Shown piece after piece: positions 26,132 through 34,363 of a DNA stretch of 64,000 bases. The position numbers and the translations under genes were made by a program. Below the pieces are notes generated by a model. The model worked only from the letters and a program-made list of their open reading frames with translations, was not told where the DNA came from and did no database searches. Source of the DNA: an uncultured Lachnospiraceae bacterium (GTDB lineage Bacteria > Bacillota > Clostridia > Lachnospirales > Lachnospiraceae); the NCBI GenBank assembly GCA_910577765.1, contig CAJTOV010000003.1:24956-88955 (forward strand), written 5' to 3'. Positions within the stretch are counted from its first letter, which is position 1, and the number at the start of each line of letters is the position of its first letter.

Positions 26132-27055
26132 ATGAGAAGAATCATTGATGGACATGTACATCTGGCCGGGAAGCATGAGCCGGACTGGGTGGACCCGCTG
26201 ACCGGTTACCGGCATGGGGCTTACGGGATGCTCCACACCCCTTTGGGAAGCCGGCGCAGAATGCCGCCCTTTATGGCAGACTCTGCATTTTCGGCAGAGA
26301 CCCTTCTGGAAGTCATGGATGAGTACGGTGTGGAGAAATCCGTGCTTATGGCGCGGCTGGAAAGCGGTACCGGGGAGCTGGCAGTCCATGCGGTAAAGCT
26401 CTGCCCGGAACGGATAGCCGCCGCAGTGTCCGTGGAGATCCGGATGGACAGCGTACAGGCGCTGTCCGGCTGGTACCGGAAGGGAATCCGTGTTCTTAAG
26501 TTCGAGATGCGGGGGCTCAATGAATTTTACGGCAGTGTGAATGTGGACTGTGAGGAAATTCTCAGCCTTTGCAGGGAGGCGGAACGTCTGGGCATGGTGG
26601 TGGTGTTTGACCCCGGCCCCATCCATTTTCCGTGCAGCCAGCCCCAGGGACTGAAACGGATTCTGGACACCTGCAGGGATCTGAAGGTGGTGATCTGCCA
26701 CATGGGTCTTCCCCGGCCGGGACTGAGGCAGCAGCCGGAACTGTACCGGAAGTGGAAGTCGGTTGTGGAACTGGCAGACTGTGGCCATGTGTGGTTTGAT
26801 GTGACCGCAATCCCGGATCTTTTCGACCAGGAGGGGTTTCCTTACCAGGAAGGAATGAGCTATTTCCAGGAGCTGAAGGAGCAGGCAGGGATTGACCGGC
26901 TGATCTGGGGCACCGACATTCCGGGAACCTTCCAGCGGGCTACATACCGGCAGATGATCCGTATGTTTGAGCAGCAGGAGGGTCTGACAGAAGACGAGAA
27001 AGACCGGCTTTTTTACCGGAACGCGGATCAGCTGTACTTTGCAGGGCCGCAGTAG
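26132..27055 (+). CDS. Amidohydrolase family protein (amidohydrolase_2), second paralogue
   Basis: TIM-barrel metallohydrolase, 307 residues. Metal motif DGHVHLAG at the N-terminus, then AETLLEVMDEYGVEKSVLMARL, VLKFEMRG, VVICHMGLP and LIWGTDIPG. It is a diverged paralogue of the protein at 17233-18147, sharing the (F/M)xPPF-AExLLxxMDxxGxEKxxLM region, the Lys strand and the CHMG and DxPG motifs. SD GAGAGGA. It is first in the LacI-controlled operon, followed by a Liv-type importer, so it probably acts on the imported compound. Confidence 0.85.
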   Translation: MRRIIDGHVHLAGKHEPDWVDPLTGYRHGAYGMLHTPLGSRRRMPPFMADSAFSAETLLEVMDEYGVEKSVLMARLESGTGELAVHAVKLCPERIAAAVSVEIRMDSVQALSGWYRKGIRVLKFEMRGLNEFYGSVNVDCEEILSLCREAERLGMVVVFDPGPIHFPCSQPQGLKRILDTCRDLKVVICHMGLPRPGLRQQPELYRKWKSVVELADCGHVWFDVTAIPDLFDQEGFPYQEGMSYFQELKEQAGIDRLIWGTDIPGTFQRATYRQMIRMFEQQEGLTEDEKDRLFYRNADQLYFAGPQ

Positions 27056-27115
27056 GGGACAAAAACAAGAGCCTTACTGTCCGGATCAATTATTTAAAAT
27101 TCAGGAGGAAACGAA

Positions 27116-28528
27116 ATGAAAAAGACGAAAAAAGCATTCAGTTTATTTCTGGTGACCAGTATGCTGTTTCTGCTGCTGTCGGGATGCTCCGGTGGGGGAA
27201 ACGGAGGCGCATCTTCTCCGGCAGCAGAGCCTGCACAGGGGGCGGCGCCGGAATCCACGGCGGCAGGAAACCCGGCCCCGGGAGCAGAAGAAGCAGCTTC
27301 CGAAGAGGCCGGCGGGGAACTGAAGATCGGCATTATCTGCAACATGTCCTCCACCCATGCAGCCACCAACGGCTGGCTGGTAGCCGCATGGGAAGCGGCA
27401 GCAGGACGGATCAATGCCAACGGCGGCATTGACGGCAAGCAGATTAAGTGCGAGCTTTATGACCCGGAAAGCGACGCCTCCACGGTGAAGCAGCGACTGA
27501 CCGATATCAAGAATTCCGGTGCTGTATGTGCCATCTATACCAGCGGTGATGCCCTGGCCCCGTCAGCGGCAGAATGGGCTTCCCAGAACAAATTCCCGGT
27601 ATTCCTGGTATCCAACACCTCCACCCAGATCACCCTGGGCAACTATTCGGATTATGCCTTCAATATGGGCAAAAACGCCTGGGGCTTTGCCAAGATTCTG
27701 GCGCTTCACTGTGTAGGCACGGAAGGCATGAAGAATTTCTGCTTTGTAGGTACGGACGGTGCGGCTACTATTGACGCGGAGAATTTCCTGATCTATGAAG
27801 GGCAGAAGATTGACCCGGAATTCCAGATGCTGGCCAGCTACCGGATCAACTTTAACGACACGGAATTTTCCAATATTATTTCCTCCGTTTCCGGAATCCA
27901 GCCGGATATGGTTCTCCAGCAGGGCGGCGGACCCAACTTTGTATCCTTCTGCCAGCAGGCAGCCCTGTTCGATCTGTTCAGCAGCTGCGGCGTGTACAAT
28001 GACCTGGTTACGGACTGCTCCACCAACCAGCCTCTGATTGCCGGGGAAGAATTCCCCTACGGCTACACCCATGGGATTTTCACCATGCCTTTCTGGGATG
28101 AGTCCAGGATGGATGCGGAGCTGATCCAGTGGACAAAAGATTTCGCGGAAGTTCCGGTTGCCAAGGAGAACGGGTATTTCCCGTCAGACAACGGCCTTGC
28201 GGTCTATAACATTTTCCGGGTGCTGACCCAGGCCCTGGAGTCCTGTGTGGCAGAGGGAAAAGATTATACGGATTCTGAGGTACTGACCCAGGCCATTTCA
28301 GCGGTGAAGTATACGGACTGCAACGGAGAGCATTACTTCCGCACCGGGCTGGACAACCAGTATGTGACCAATATCTATTATGGTACATCCAAATTCGACG
28401 AAGCCTTCCCGGAGGTGGTGGTGTGCGACAATATCGAGACCTTCACCGGGGACGACTACCTGCCTACCGAAGAGGAGATGAAGGCCTGGGCCCAGGACCA
28501 TGGCTATGACACCTCCAGATTCCAGTAA
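27116..28528 (+). CDS. ABC transporter substrate-binding lipoprotein, branched-chain amino acid (HAAT) type
   Basis: Liv-type receptor lipoprotein, 470 residues. Signal peptide FSLFLVTSMLFLLLSGCSGG with the lipobox Cys near residue 24, an Ala/Pro/Glu-rich spacer to about residue 65, then a type 1 periplasmic-binding fold: KIGIICNMSSTHAATNGWLVAAWEAAAGRINANGGIDGKQI, ELYDPESDASTVKQRLTDI, and YTSGDALAPSAAEWASQNKFPVFLVSN. SD AGGAGG. HAAT receptors bind amino acids, but many bind amides, aromatic acids or other organic acids. The enzymes in this operon fit an organic acid or amide better than leucine. Confidence 0.9.
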   Translation: MKKTKKAFSLFLVTSMLFLLLSGCSGGGNGGASSPAAEPAQGAAPESTAAGNPAPGAEEAASEEAGGELKIGIICNMSSTHAATNGWLVAAWEAAAGRINANGGIDGKQIKCELYDPESDASTVKQRLTDIKNSGAVCAIYTSGDALAPSAAEWASQNKFPVFLVSNTSTQITLGNYSDYAFNMGKNAWGFAKILALHCVGTEGMKNFCFVGTDGAATIDAENFLIYEGQKIDPEFQMLASYRINFNDTEFSNIISSVSGIQPDMVLQQGGGPNFVSFCQQAALFDLFSSCGVYNDLVTDCSTNQPLIAGEEFPYGYTHGIFTMPFWDESRMDAELIQWTKDFAEVPVAKENGYFPSDNGLAVYNIFRVLTQALESCVAEGKDYTDSEVLTQAISAVKYTDCNGEHYFRTGLDNQYVTNIYYGTSKFDEAFPEVVVCDNIETFTGDDYLPTEEEMKAWAQDHGYDTSRFQ

Positions 28529-28529
28529 G

Positions 28530-28600
28530 CCACATCGGGCGGATGCCCAGTGCTTCTTGTCCGGCATAGCCGGACAAGAAGATGCCCTATGAATCGTAAC
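28530..28600 (+). repeat. Right-half copy of the hairpin repeat family, probable terminator or attenuator
   Basis: Begins 1 base after the binding-protein stop codon. It contains a perfect 13-bp hairpin, CTTCTTGTCCGGC (28553-28565), loop ATA, then its complement (28569-28581), and ends in GAATCGTAAC, a diverged element terminus. It matches the right half of the full element at 48094-48242; the left half is missing. Lying between receptor and permease genes, it could reduce read-through and favour receptor expression. Confidence 0.7.
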
Positions 28601-28665
28601 AATGATTCTGCTGCTGCCCGTGCTGCGGGCAGCAGCATATCCCCACCAACATGGAGGTAAGCCTC

Positions 28666-29541
28666 ATGAATCTGTCATCCCTGTTTTTATGTATTGTCAT
28701 CGGCCTGTCATCGGGGCTTATGACCTATCTGACGGCTTCCGGCATGAGTCTGATCGTGGCCGGAACGGGTAATATTAATTTTGGCCAGGGAGCCTTCTAT
28801 ATTGTAGGCGCATACATCTGTTATTATGCCACCAGCGCAGGAATTCCCTTTGGGATCGCACTGCTGGTGGGAATGGTGGTGCCGGGGCTCATCGGCGCCC
28901 TTCTGGAGATTGTACTCCGGCCGGTTCACGGAAAGGATATGACCTTTAGCTGGCTGATCATGCTGGGATTTTCCTATATTATGTGTGATGTGCTGGTATT
29001 TATCTGCGGCTACACGGTCCGGGCTACGCCGGTGCCTAAATTCCTGAAAGGGGCCATCCGGATTTCCTCCATGGGGCTGGCATTTCCTGTCTACTATCTG
29101 TTTACCATCGGAATCTCCCTGCTGATTGGTCTGACCCTCTGGATCGTCCTGAACCACACGAAGCTGGGCATGTATTTCCGGGCCATTATCAGTGACCGGA
29201 AGATGGTGGACAACCTGGGAATCAATGTGAACCTGTTATACATTGCCATGTTCATCATCGGCACGGGTCTGGGGGGAATGGCAGGGGCCCTGAATGCGCC
29301 TATTTCCGGTATCTCCCCCAAGGCAGGACTGACGGTGTTCGCCAGCGTTATGCCGGCTCTCCAGATCGGCGGCATGGGCAACATGAAAGGATGTCTGCCT
29401 GCGGCGGCGACCCTGGGAGTGATTACGGGAATCGCATCCATTATCATTCCTACTTATTATAACTGTGTGGCGTCGGCCTGTATGGTAGTAATTCTGTTTT
29501 TCCGCCCCTATGGACTGTTCACAAAAGGAAAAGGAGACTGA
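28666..29541 (+). CDS. Branched-chain amino acid-type ABC transporter permease (LivH)
   Basis: HAAT-family permease, 291 residues, about eight membrane helices. Family stretches: GLMTYLTASGMSLIVAGTGNINFGQGAFYIVGAYI (the GxINFAQG-like start of LivH), GALLEIVLRPVHGKD, FRAIISDRKMVDNLGINV and GTGLGGMAGALNAPISGISP. I chose ATG 28666 because GGAGGT lies 8 bases upstream; the in-frame ATG at 28651 would place that SD inside the gene. The stop is 2 bases from the livM start. Confidence 0.92.
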   Translation: MNLSSLFLCIVIGLSSGLMTYLTASGMSLIVAGTGNINFGQGAFYIVGAYICYYATSAGIPFGIALLVGMVVPGLIGALLEIVLRPVHGKDMTFSWLIMLGFSYIMCDVLVFICGYTVRATPVPKFLKGAIRISSMGLAFPVYYLFTIGISLLIGLTLWIVLNHTKLGMYFRAIISDRKMVDNLGINVNLLYIAMFIIGTGLGGMAGALNAPISGISPKAGLTVFASVMPALQIGGMGNMKGCLPAAATLGVITGIASIIIPTYYNCVASACMVVILFFRPYGLFTKGKGD

Positions 29542-29543
29542 CC

Positions 29544-30494
29544 ATGAAAGGAATAAAAAAAGAATTCTGGATCGGAACTGCCGTTTTCCTGGCCTTTGCC
29601 GTACTGGGTATGACCCTTAATGAGGTGGGGATCACCTTTCTGTCCCGGATTGTGATAATGGCTTTGTATGCCTTAAGCTTTAATCTGATGTTTGGCTATG
29701 CAGGCATGTCAAGCGTAGGACATGCGCTGTATTTCGGGTTCGGCGGTTATGCGCTGATGGTATTTCTCACAAAGCTTCACATGCCGCTGCTTCCTGCCTG
29801 CATTCTGTCGGTGCTGGTGGTGATTCCGGTATCCTGGTTTCTGGGAACCGCATGTCTGAAGAACAATATGGTTACCTTCAGCTTCCTGACCATGGGGCTG
29901 TGTACCACGGTGCAGATGGTACTGTACAAGACCACCTCCCTGGGGGGAACCGTGGGATTCACCTACTATTTCCTGCCGGAATGGTTATCCGGCTACCGGA
30001 GCCTGTTTTTCTTCATACTGGTCTGTGTGACGGTATGTGCCGTGCTGATCTATTTCCTGGTCCAGTCCCCCTATGCCCAGATGCTGAAAGCGGTGCGGGA
30101 AAATGAAGAACGGCTGACCTTCCTGGGCGTCCATGTGCAGAAGCTTAGGGTATCCGTGTTTGTGCTGTCAGCGGTTTTCGCGGATATTGCCGGAATTCTG
30201 TATGCCTTCCGCAATTCCGGTGCGTACACCACATCCCTGGATGCCAATGTGTCCATGCAGGCCATTATGATGTGTGTGGTAGGCGGCAGGTACGTATTCC
30301 TGGGACCGGTGCTGGGATCGGTGATTATCACCACCATTCAGAATTACCTTTCCGTGAAGACCAAATACTATGAAGGCATCATCGGTGTGATCATTGTGCT
30401 GACTGCCTATTTCCTGCGGGAGGGGCTTCTGGGGAAACATGGTCCGGTAGAGAAGCTGGTGGCTGCCTTCCGGAAAAAGGCCGGAAAGCCGTAG
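29544..30494 (+). CDS. Branched-chain amino acid-type ABC transporter permease (LivM)
   Basis: Partner permease of LivH, 316 residues, about nine helices. LivM hallmarks: ALYALSFNLMFGYAGMSSVGHALYFGFGGYAL (LLxGYxGxxSxGHAxF region), MLKAVRENEERLTFLGVHVQKLRV, and MCVVGGRYVFLGPVLGSVIIT. SD AAAAGGAGA just upstream overlaps the LivH end. It forms the translocation channel with LivH. Confidence 0.92.
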   Translation: MKGIKKEFWIGTAVFLAFAVLGMTLNEVGITFLSRIVIMALYALSFNLMFGYAGMSSVGHALYFGFGGYALMVFLTKLHMPLLPACILSVLVVIPVSWFLGTACLKNNMVTFSFLTMGLCTTVQMVLYKTTSLGGTVGFTYYFLPEWLSGYRSLFFFILVCVTVCAVLIYFLVQSPYAQMLKAVRENEERLTFLGVHVQKLRVSVFVLSAVFADIAGILYAFRNSGAYTTSLDANVSMQAIMMCVVGGRYVFLGPVLGSVIITTIQNYLSVKTKYYEGIIGVIIVLTAYFLREGLLGKHGPVEKLVAAFRKKAGKP

Positions 30495-30533
30495 CACGGC
30501 GCTTTGAATGAACTGTTACATCAGGAGGTACAT

Positions 30534-31295
30534 ATGGAACAGCAAAGGAACGTATTGCTTGAGACACAGGAACTGTGCAGAAATTTTGGCGCCCTGAAAG
30601 CCACAGACCATGTGAGTATCCGGATTTATGAAGGAGAAATGCATGCAATCATCGGTCCCAACGGGGCAGGGAAATCCACCCTGATGGACTTAATCATCAA
30701 CCGGACCTGTCCCACAGAAGGAAAGGTATTCTTTCAGGGAAAGGAGATTACCGGAGTTCCCCCCTATGCCATTGCCAATATGGGAATATCCAAATGCTTT
30801 CAGATCAGCAAGCTTTTTGCGGCCCTGACCTGCTTTGAAAATATCCGGATAGCCCTGATCAAACACAGGGGAGAGACATGGAGCCTGCTTCCCAGGAAGA
30901 AGAACTATCTTTGGGAGGAATGCAGGCAGATTCTGGACATGGTGGGAATGGCTGACAAGATGGAGGAAACCGCGGCCCTGCTTTCCTATGGGGACCAGAG
31001 ACGTCTGGAGATTGCCATCACCCTGGCCATGGAGCCGGTCCTTTTGATGCTGGATGAGCCTACGGCAGGGGTGGCCCGGGCCGAGGGGTACGAGATCATG
31101 AAAATGATCCGGGAACTGGCAAAGAAACAGAATTTTACCGTGGTGTTCATTGAACATGACATGGATATTGTGTTTCACTATTCGGACCGGATCAGTGTCT
31201 TAAGCAGCGGCAGGCTGATCGTGACGGACAGCCCCCAGAAGGTCCGGGAGAACCAGTTTGTGCAGGATGCTTATTTTGGAGGTGCCGGCGTATGA
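30534..31295 (+). CDS. Branched-chain amino acid-type ABC transporter ATP-binding protein (LivG)
   Basis: ATPase subunit, 253 residues. Walker A IGPNGAGKST, Q-loop region CFQISKLFAALTCFENI, Walker B LLMLDEPTAGVA, His in FIEHDMDIVF. The ABC signature is unusual: LLSYGDQRRLEIA, with the D-Q-R form common in LivG. ATG 30534 has SD AGGAGGT; an in-frame ATG at 30504 precedes it without one. The upstream gap contains GAACTGTTAC, matching one end of the repeat family. The stop overlaps livF by 4 bp. Confidence 0.93.
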   Translation: MEQQRNVLLETQELCRNFGALKATDHVSIRIYEGEMHAIIGPNGAGKSTLMDLIINRTCPTEGKVFFQGKEITGVPPYAIANMGISKCFQISKLFAALTCFENIRIALIKHRGETWSLLPRKKNYLWEECRQILDMVGMADKMEETAALLSYGDQRRLEIAITLAMEPVLLMLDEPTAGVARAEGYEIMKMIRELAKKQNFTVVFIEHDMDIVFHYSDRISVLSSGRLIVTDSPQKVRENQFVQDAYFGGAGV

Positions 31296-32005
31296 TCTTA
31301 CAGTTGGAGGATGTAAATTCCTTTTATGGAGCCAGCCAGATTCTGTTTCATGTGAATTTTCAGGTGGATGAGGCAGATTCCGTCTGTGTGCTGGGAAGAA
31401 ACGGTGTGGGAAAATCCACCATGATGAAATCGATTGTAGGAAACTTAAACCCCAGGGACAAAAGCCTGGTCACAGGCCGGATTCAGTACTGCGGCGAAAA
31501 TCTTGTGGGCATGGCGCCCTATAAGATTGCCAGAAAACGGATTGCCTACGTGCCCCAGGGCCGTCATATATTCCCTACACTGACCACAAAGGAGAATCTG
31601 CTGATCGCGGAACGGAAGGCGGAAAGCGGCAGGGAGCCCTGGAACCTGGAGCGGGTGTATGAGCTGTTTCCCCGGCTGAAGGAACGGGAGACCTTTATGG
31701 GAGGCCGTTTAAGCGGAGGGGAGCAGCAGATGCTGACCATTGCCAGGGGGCTTATGCAGAATCCCCGGCTGCTTCTTCTGGATGAGATTACGGAAGGTCT
31801 GGCCCCCATTGTGGTCCAGGAGCTGGGGGAGATCATTGCACGCCTGCGGGAGCAGAATGTGACCATCCTTCTGGCAGAACAGAATGTGAATTTTGCCCTT
31901 TCGGCCAGCCGGAAATGCTACATTATGGAGAAAGGCCACATTGTGTACCAGGGGATTACGGCAGAGATTCCGCCGGAGATTCTAAGCCAGTATCTGGGGC
32001 TGTAA
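31292..32005 (+). CDS. Branched-chain amino acid-type ABC transporter ATP-binding protein (LivF)
   Basis: Second ATPase, 237 residues. Walker A LGRNGVGKST, LivF-type YVPQGRHIFPTLTTKENL, signature LSGGEQQML, Walker B LLLLDEITEGLAP, H-loop replaced by AEQN as usual for LivF. ATG overlaps the livG stop (ATGA). Completes a five-subunit Liv-type importer with the genes from 27116. Confidence 0.94.
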   Translation: MILQLEDVNSFYGASQILFHVNFQVDEADSVCVLGRNGVGKSTMMKSIVGNLNPRDKSLVTGRIQYCGENLVGMAPYKIARKRIAYVPQGRHIFPTLTTKENLLIAERKAESGREPWNLERVYELFPRLKERETFMGGRLSGGEQQMLTIARGLMQNPRLLLLDEITEGLAPIVVQELGEIIARLREQNVTILLAEQNVNFALSASRKCYIMEKGHIVYQGITAEIPPEILSQYLGL

Positions 32006-32092
32006 TATACTGTCCGGACAGTCTGCAACTCCGGTTTCCGTCTGGATGGAGCAGTATGTGGCAAAGAAAATTATGAAAACAGGAGCGATTAC

Positions 32093-33031
32093 ATGTATAA
32101 GAAAAGTTTCAGACAGCTGATAGAAGAAAGTGACCGGTGTATCATGGTTCCCTGCGTGTATGACTGTGCATCTGCCCGGGCTGTGGAGATTGTGGGATTT
32201 GAGGCCATGATGCTCAGCGGCGGGGAGCTTTCCATGGCTATGAACGGCATTATCGAACATGACACTTCGGATTATACGGAGTGTGAGTGGATGGCAGGGC
32301 GGATCGCCCAGAGCAGCATTATCCCCCTGGCAGCAGATATCGGCAACGGATGGGCCAGAAGCCCCATTGCCATATACCGGGAATGCCGGCGGCTGGCATC
32401 CCTTGGAGTCAGCGCCATCCAGATGGAGGATTCCGGGGATGACGGCAGCCTTCTGCCCAGGGAGGAATTTTATGCCAAGGTCCGTGCGGCTGTGGATGCC
32501 CTAAAGGGCACGGACTGCATCCTGATTGCCAGGACCAATGGGGACTGCGGGGCCATGATGGACGAGTGCTGTGCCCGGATGCAGGCAGCCCATGAACTGG
32601 GGGCCCACATGACCACCGTGGTGCGGACCAGGACCTATGACGAGGCAGAGTATGTGGCCCGGCATGTGGAAGGGTGGAAAATGTTCCCGGACGTGACGGC
32701 CCCGGACGGAAAGCCGGCGGTTACCCTGGAACAGATTTATCCCCTGGGCTACCGGATCATGACCACCCACTATACCCTGAAGGCTGCCATGGACGGGATG
32801 CTGGAACATGGTTACAGGAATTTTGCAGAGCAGAATGTAACCTACACCTTTAATAAAAAAGGTCCCTCCGGTATGGCCGGGTTCAGTGCGGCTGCTTATT
32901 TTGACCCGGACGGCTATATGCGGATGGAAGAAACGTATACGGGCCAGTACCAGGAGTATTTCCTCAGCAAACTGTATGACGAGAAATACCCGGAAAGCTT
33001 TCCGGCTTCCGAGAACGAGAAACGGTTTTAG
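32093..33031 (+). CDS. Isocitrate lyase/PEP mutase superfamily protein, atypical active-site loop
   Basis: TIM-barrel protein of the ICL/PEPM superfamily, 312 residues. Recognisable parts: VPCVYDCASARAVEIVGFEAMMLSGG, the metal-site region PLAADIGNGWARSP, GVSAIQMEDS, and ILIARTNGD. Lyases of the family carry a PK(K/R)CGH loop after the ED strand; here the stretch reads QMEDSGDDGSLLPREEF and lacks this Cys-Gly-His. Activity may therefore differ from 2-methylisocitrate or dimethylmalate lyases. SD AGGAGCG. It is the last enzyme gene before the LacI regulator, so it probably cleaves or rearranges an acid derived from the imported compound. Confidence 0.78.
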   Translation: MYKKSFRQLIEESDRCIMVPCVYDCASARAVEIVGFEAMMLSGGELSMAMNGIIEHDTSDYTECEWMAGRIAQSSIIPLAADIGNGWARSPIAIYRECRRLASLGVSAIQMEDSGDDGSLLPREEFYAKVRAAVDALKGTDCILIARTNGDCGAMMDECCARMQAAHELGAHMTTVVRTRTYDEAEYVARHVEGWKMFPDVTAPDGKPAVTLEQIYPLGYRIMTTHYTLKAAMDGMLEHGYRNFAEQNVTYTFNKKGPSGMAGFSAAAYFDPDGYMRMEETYTGQYQEYFLSKLYDEKYPESFPASENEKRF

Positions 33032-33036
33032 AAATG

Positions 33037-33066
33037 TTGGAAAAAATATGTCAATTGTGATATACT
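33037..33066 (+). promoter_or_regulatory. Internal promoter of the lacI-type gene
   Basis: TTGGAA, 18-bp spacer, TATACT with preceding TGA. It lies between the ICL/PEPM stop and the regulator start, allowing separate expression of the repressor. No copy of the GCAACCGATTGC operator is seen here. Confidence 0.5.
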
Positions 33067-33108
33067 GCTGGTGAAAAGCAAAAGCGGCTTACATTGGAGA
33101 AAAGACGG

Positions 33109-34107
33109 ATGACCATTTATGACATTGCGAAACTGGCCGGTGTGTCTGCAAGCTCCGTATCCCGGGTGATTAATGACAAGCCGGGAGTGGGGCAGGAGAC
33201 CCGGGAGCGGATACAGGCGCTGCTGAAGCAGCATCATTATAATCTGGACGAAAATGCCAGGGGGCTTTCCACAAAGTCCAGCAGGACCATCGGAATTCTG
33301 ATGACTTTTATTCCGGGACTCCATACCGAGCATGCCATAGAAGGTCTGTTCTATATGGAAGGAGAGCTGGCAAAGCATGGGTACCACTGCCTTCTGATCA
33401 ATACGGGCATTACCGATGAAGAGGTGGTGGCTTCTGTCCGGAGTGTGGCCGGGAAACGGGTGGACGGCGTGATCTTTGCAGGGGCATTTTATGCAAAGCC
33501 GGTGGTACAGAAAGCCATTGAGCAGTATCTGAAAGGGACGCCTGTGGTCATGAGCAATGGATTTCTCAAACTGCCCAATGTATACGGCATCGGGATCAAT
33601 GAGGCCCAGGGGCTGGAGGAAGCCGTGGATTTCCTGGTGGAGAAGGGGCGCAGGAACCTGGTGCTCCTGCTGGACAGAGGACGTCTCAGCGCCCCGATTA
33701 TTCAGAGGGGCTTTGAGAACGGGGTCCGAAAATATCCGGGAAGAATCCAGGGCCGGATTTACCGGGATGTGGAACGTTCGCTAAAGGGCGGCGGCCAGGC
33801 GGCTGTCCGGCTGATGAAAGAACATCCGGAGACTGACGGGATCATCGCTGTGGTGGACCTGATGGCTATCGGCGTACTCCACCAGCTTCAGGACATGGGG
33901 ATTCCGGTTCCGGAACAGATTTCACTGATCGGTGAGGACAATTCCAATTACGCGGAAATCTGCCGGCCCAGGCTCACTTCCCTGGATACCAAGATTATCG
34001 ACTGTAATGTAAATGCCGTGCGGACCATGCTGGATGTGCTGGAAGCAAGAAAGCCCAGCCACCAGGTGGTAATGTATATGGAGATTGTAGAGCGGGAGAC
34101 AACTTAA
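33109..34107 (+). CDS. LacI family transcriptional regulator
   Basis: 332 residues. N-terminal LacI helix-turn-helix and hinge: MTIYDIAKLAGVSASSVSRVINDKPGV...NLDENARGL, followed by a sugar-binding-protein-like effector domain (TIGILMTFIPGLHTEHAIEGLFYMEGEL, DGVIFAGAF, LIGEDNSNYAEICRPRLTSLD). ATG 33109 has GGAG at 9 bases; a TTG at 33094 is also in frame. It is encoded at the end of the Liv-type operon, whose promoter region has two LacI-type operators, so it is the likely local repressor. It has its own promoter and terminator. Confidence 0.92.
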   Translation: MTIYDIAKLAGVSASSVSRVINDKPGVGQETRERIQALLKQHHYNLDENARGLSTKSSRTIGILMTFIPGLHTEHAIEGLFYMEGELAKHGYHCLLINTGITDEEVVASVRSVAGKRVDGVIFAGAFYAKPVVQKAIEQYLKGTPVVMSNGFLKLPNVYGIGINEAQGLEEAVDFLVEKGRRNLVLLLDRGRLSAPIIQRGFENGVRKYPGRIQGRIYRDVERSLKGGGQAAVRLMKEHPETDGIIAVVDLMAIGVLHQLQDMGIPVPEQISLIGEDNSNYAEICRPRLTSLDTKIIDCNVNAVRTMLDVLEARKPSHQVVMYMEIVERETT

Positions 34108-34126
34108 AAGGGTCTCCCGTGTTTTT
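34093..34126 (+). terminator. Rho-independent terminator of the lacI-type gene
   Basis: Perfect 8-bp stem CGGGAGAC (34093-34100) / GTCTCCCG (34112-34119) followed by TGTTTTTG. The left arm overlaps the last codons of the gene. Confidence 0.8.
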
Positions 34127-34178
34127 GTAATGATTCAGACGGGGCATCCTCCTGATGTGGAAAAGTGGACAAAAATCC
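34127..34178. repeat. Internally deleted copy of the hairpin repeat family
   Basis: GTAATGATTC, then GGGGCATC, then GATGTGGAAAAGTGGACAAA. This corresponds to the left end of the 52344-52495 copy joined to its middle, with the two large hairpins deleted. It lies between the lacI terminator and the next promoter. Confidence 0.55.
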
Positions 34179-34188
34179 AAAGAACATC

Positions 34189-34217
34189 TTGACATCAAAT
34201 CGTCGAATTGCTACAAT
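34189..34217 (+). promoter_or_regulatory. Consensus promoter with palindrome for the DUF3798/ABC/peptidase operon
   Basis: Perfect TTGACA, 17-bp spacer, TACAAT. The spacer holds the 15-bp palindrome CAAATCGTCGAATTG (34196-34210), a plausible repressor site. The palindrome differs from the LacI-type operators at 26.0 and 26.1 kb, so another regulator is expected. A leader of about 140 bases with no clear structure precedes the start codon. Confidence 0.75.
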
Positions 34218-34363
34218 GGAGGACAGAAGACGTCAGACCTCTATGCAAATATTCCTAAAATCCAGGAACCAGATGTCCGGTCTTCAGCCAGAGGCCCCAC
34301 AGGTTCCCACACGCTCCGGCGCACAGGGCCTTCCGGGCAGATTAAAAAAAGGAGGATTTTATT

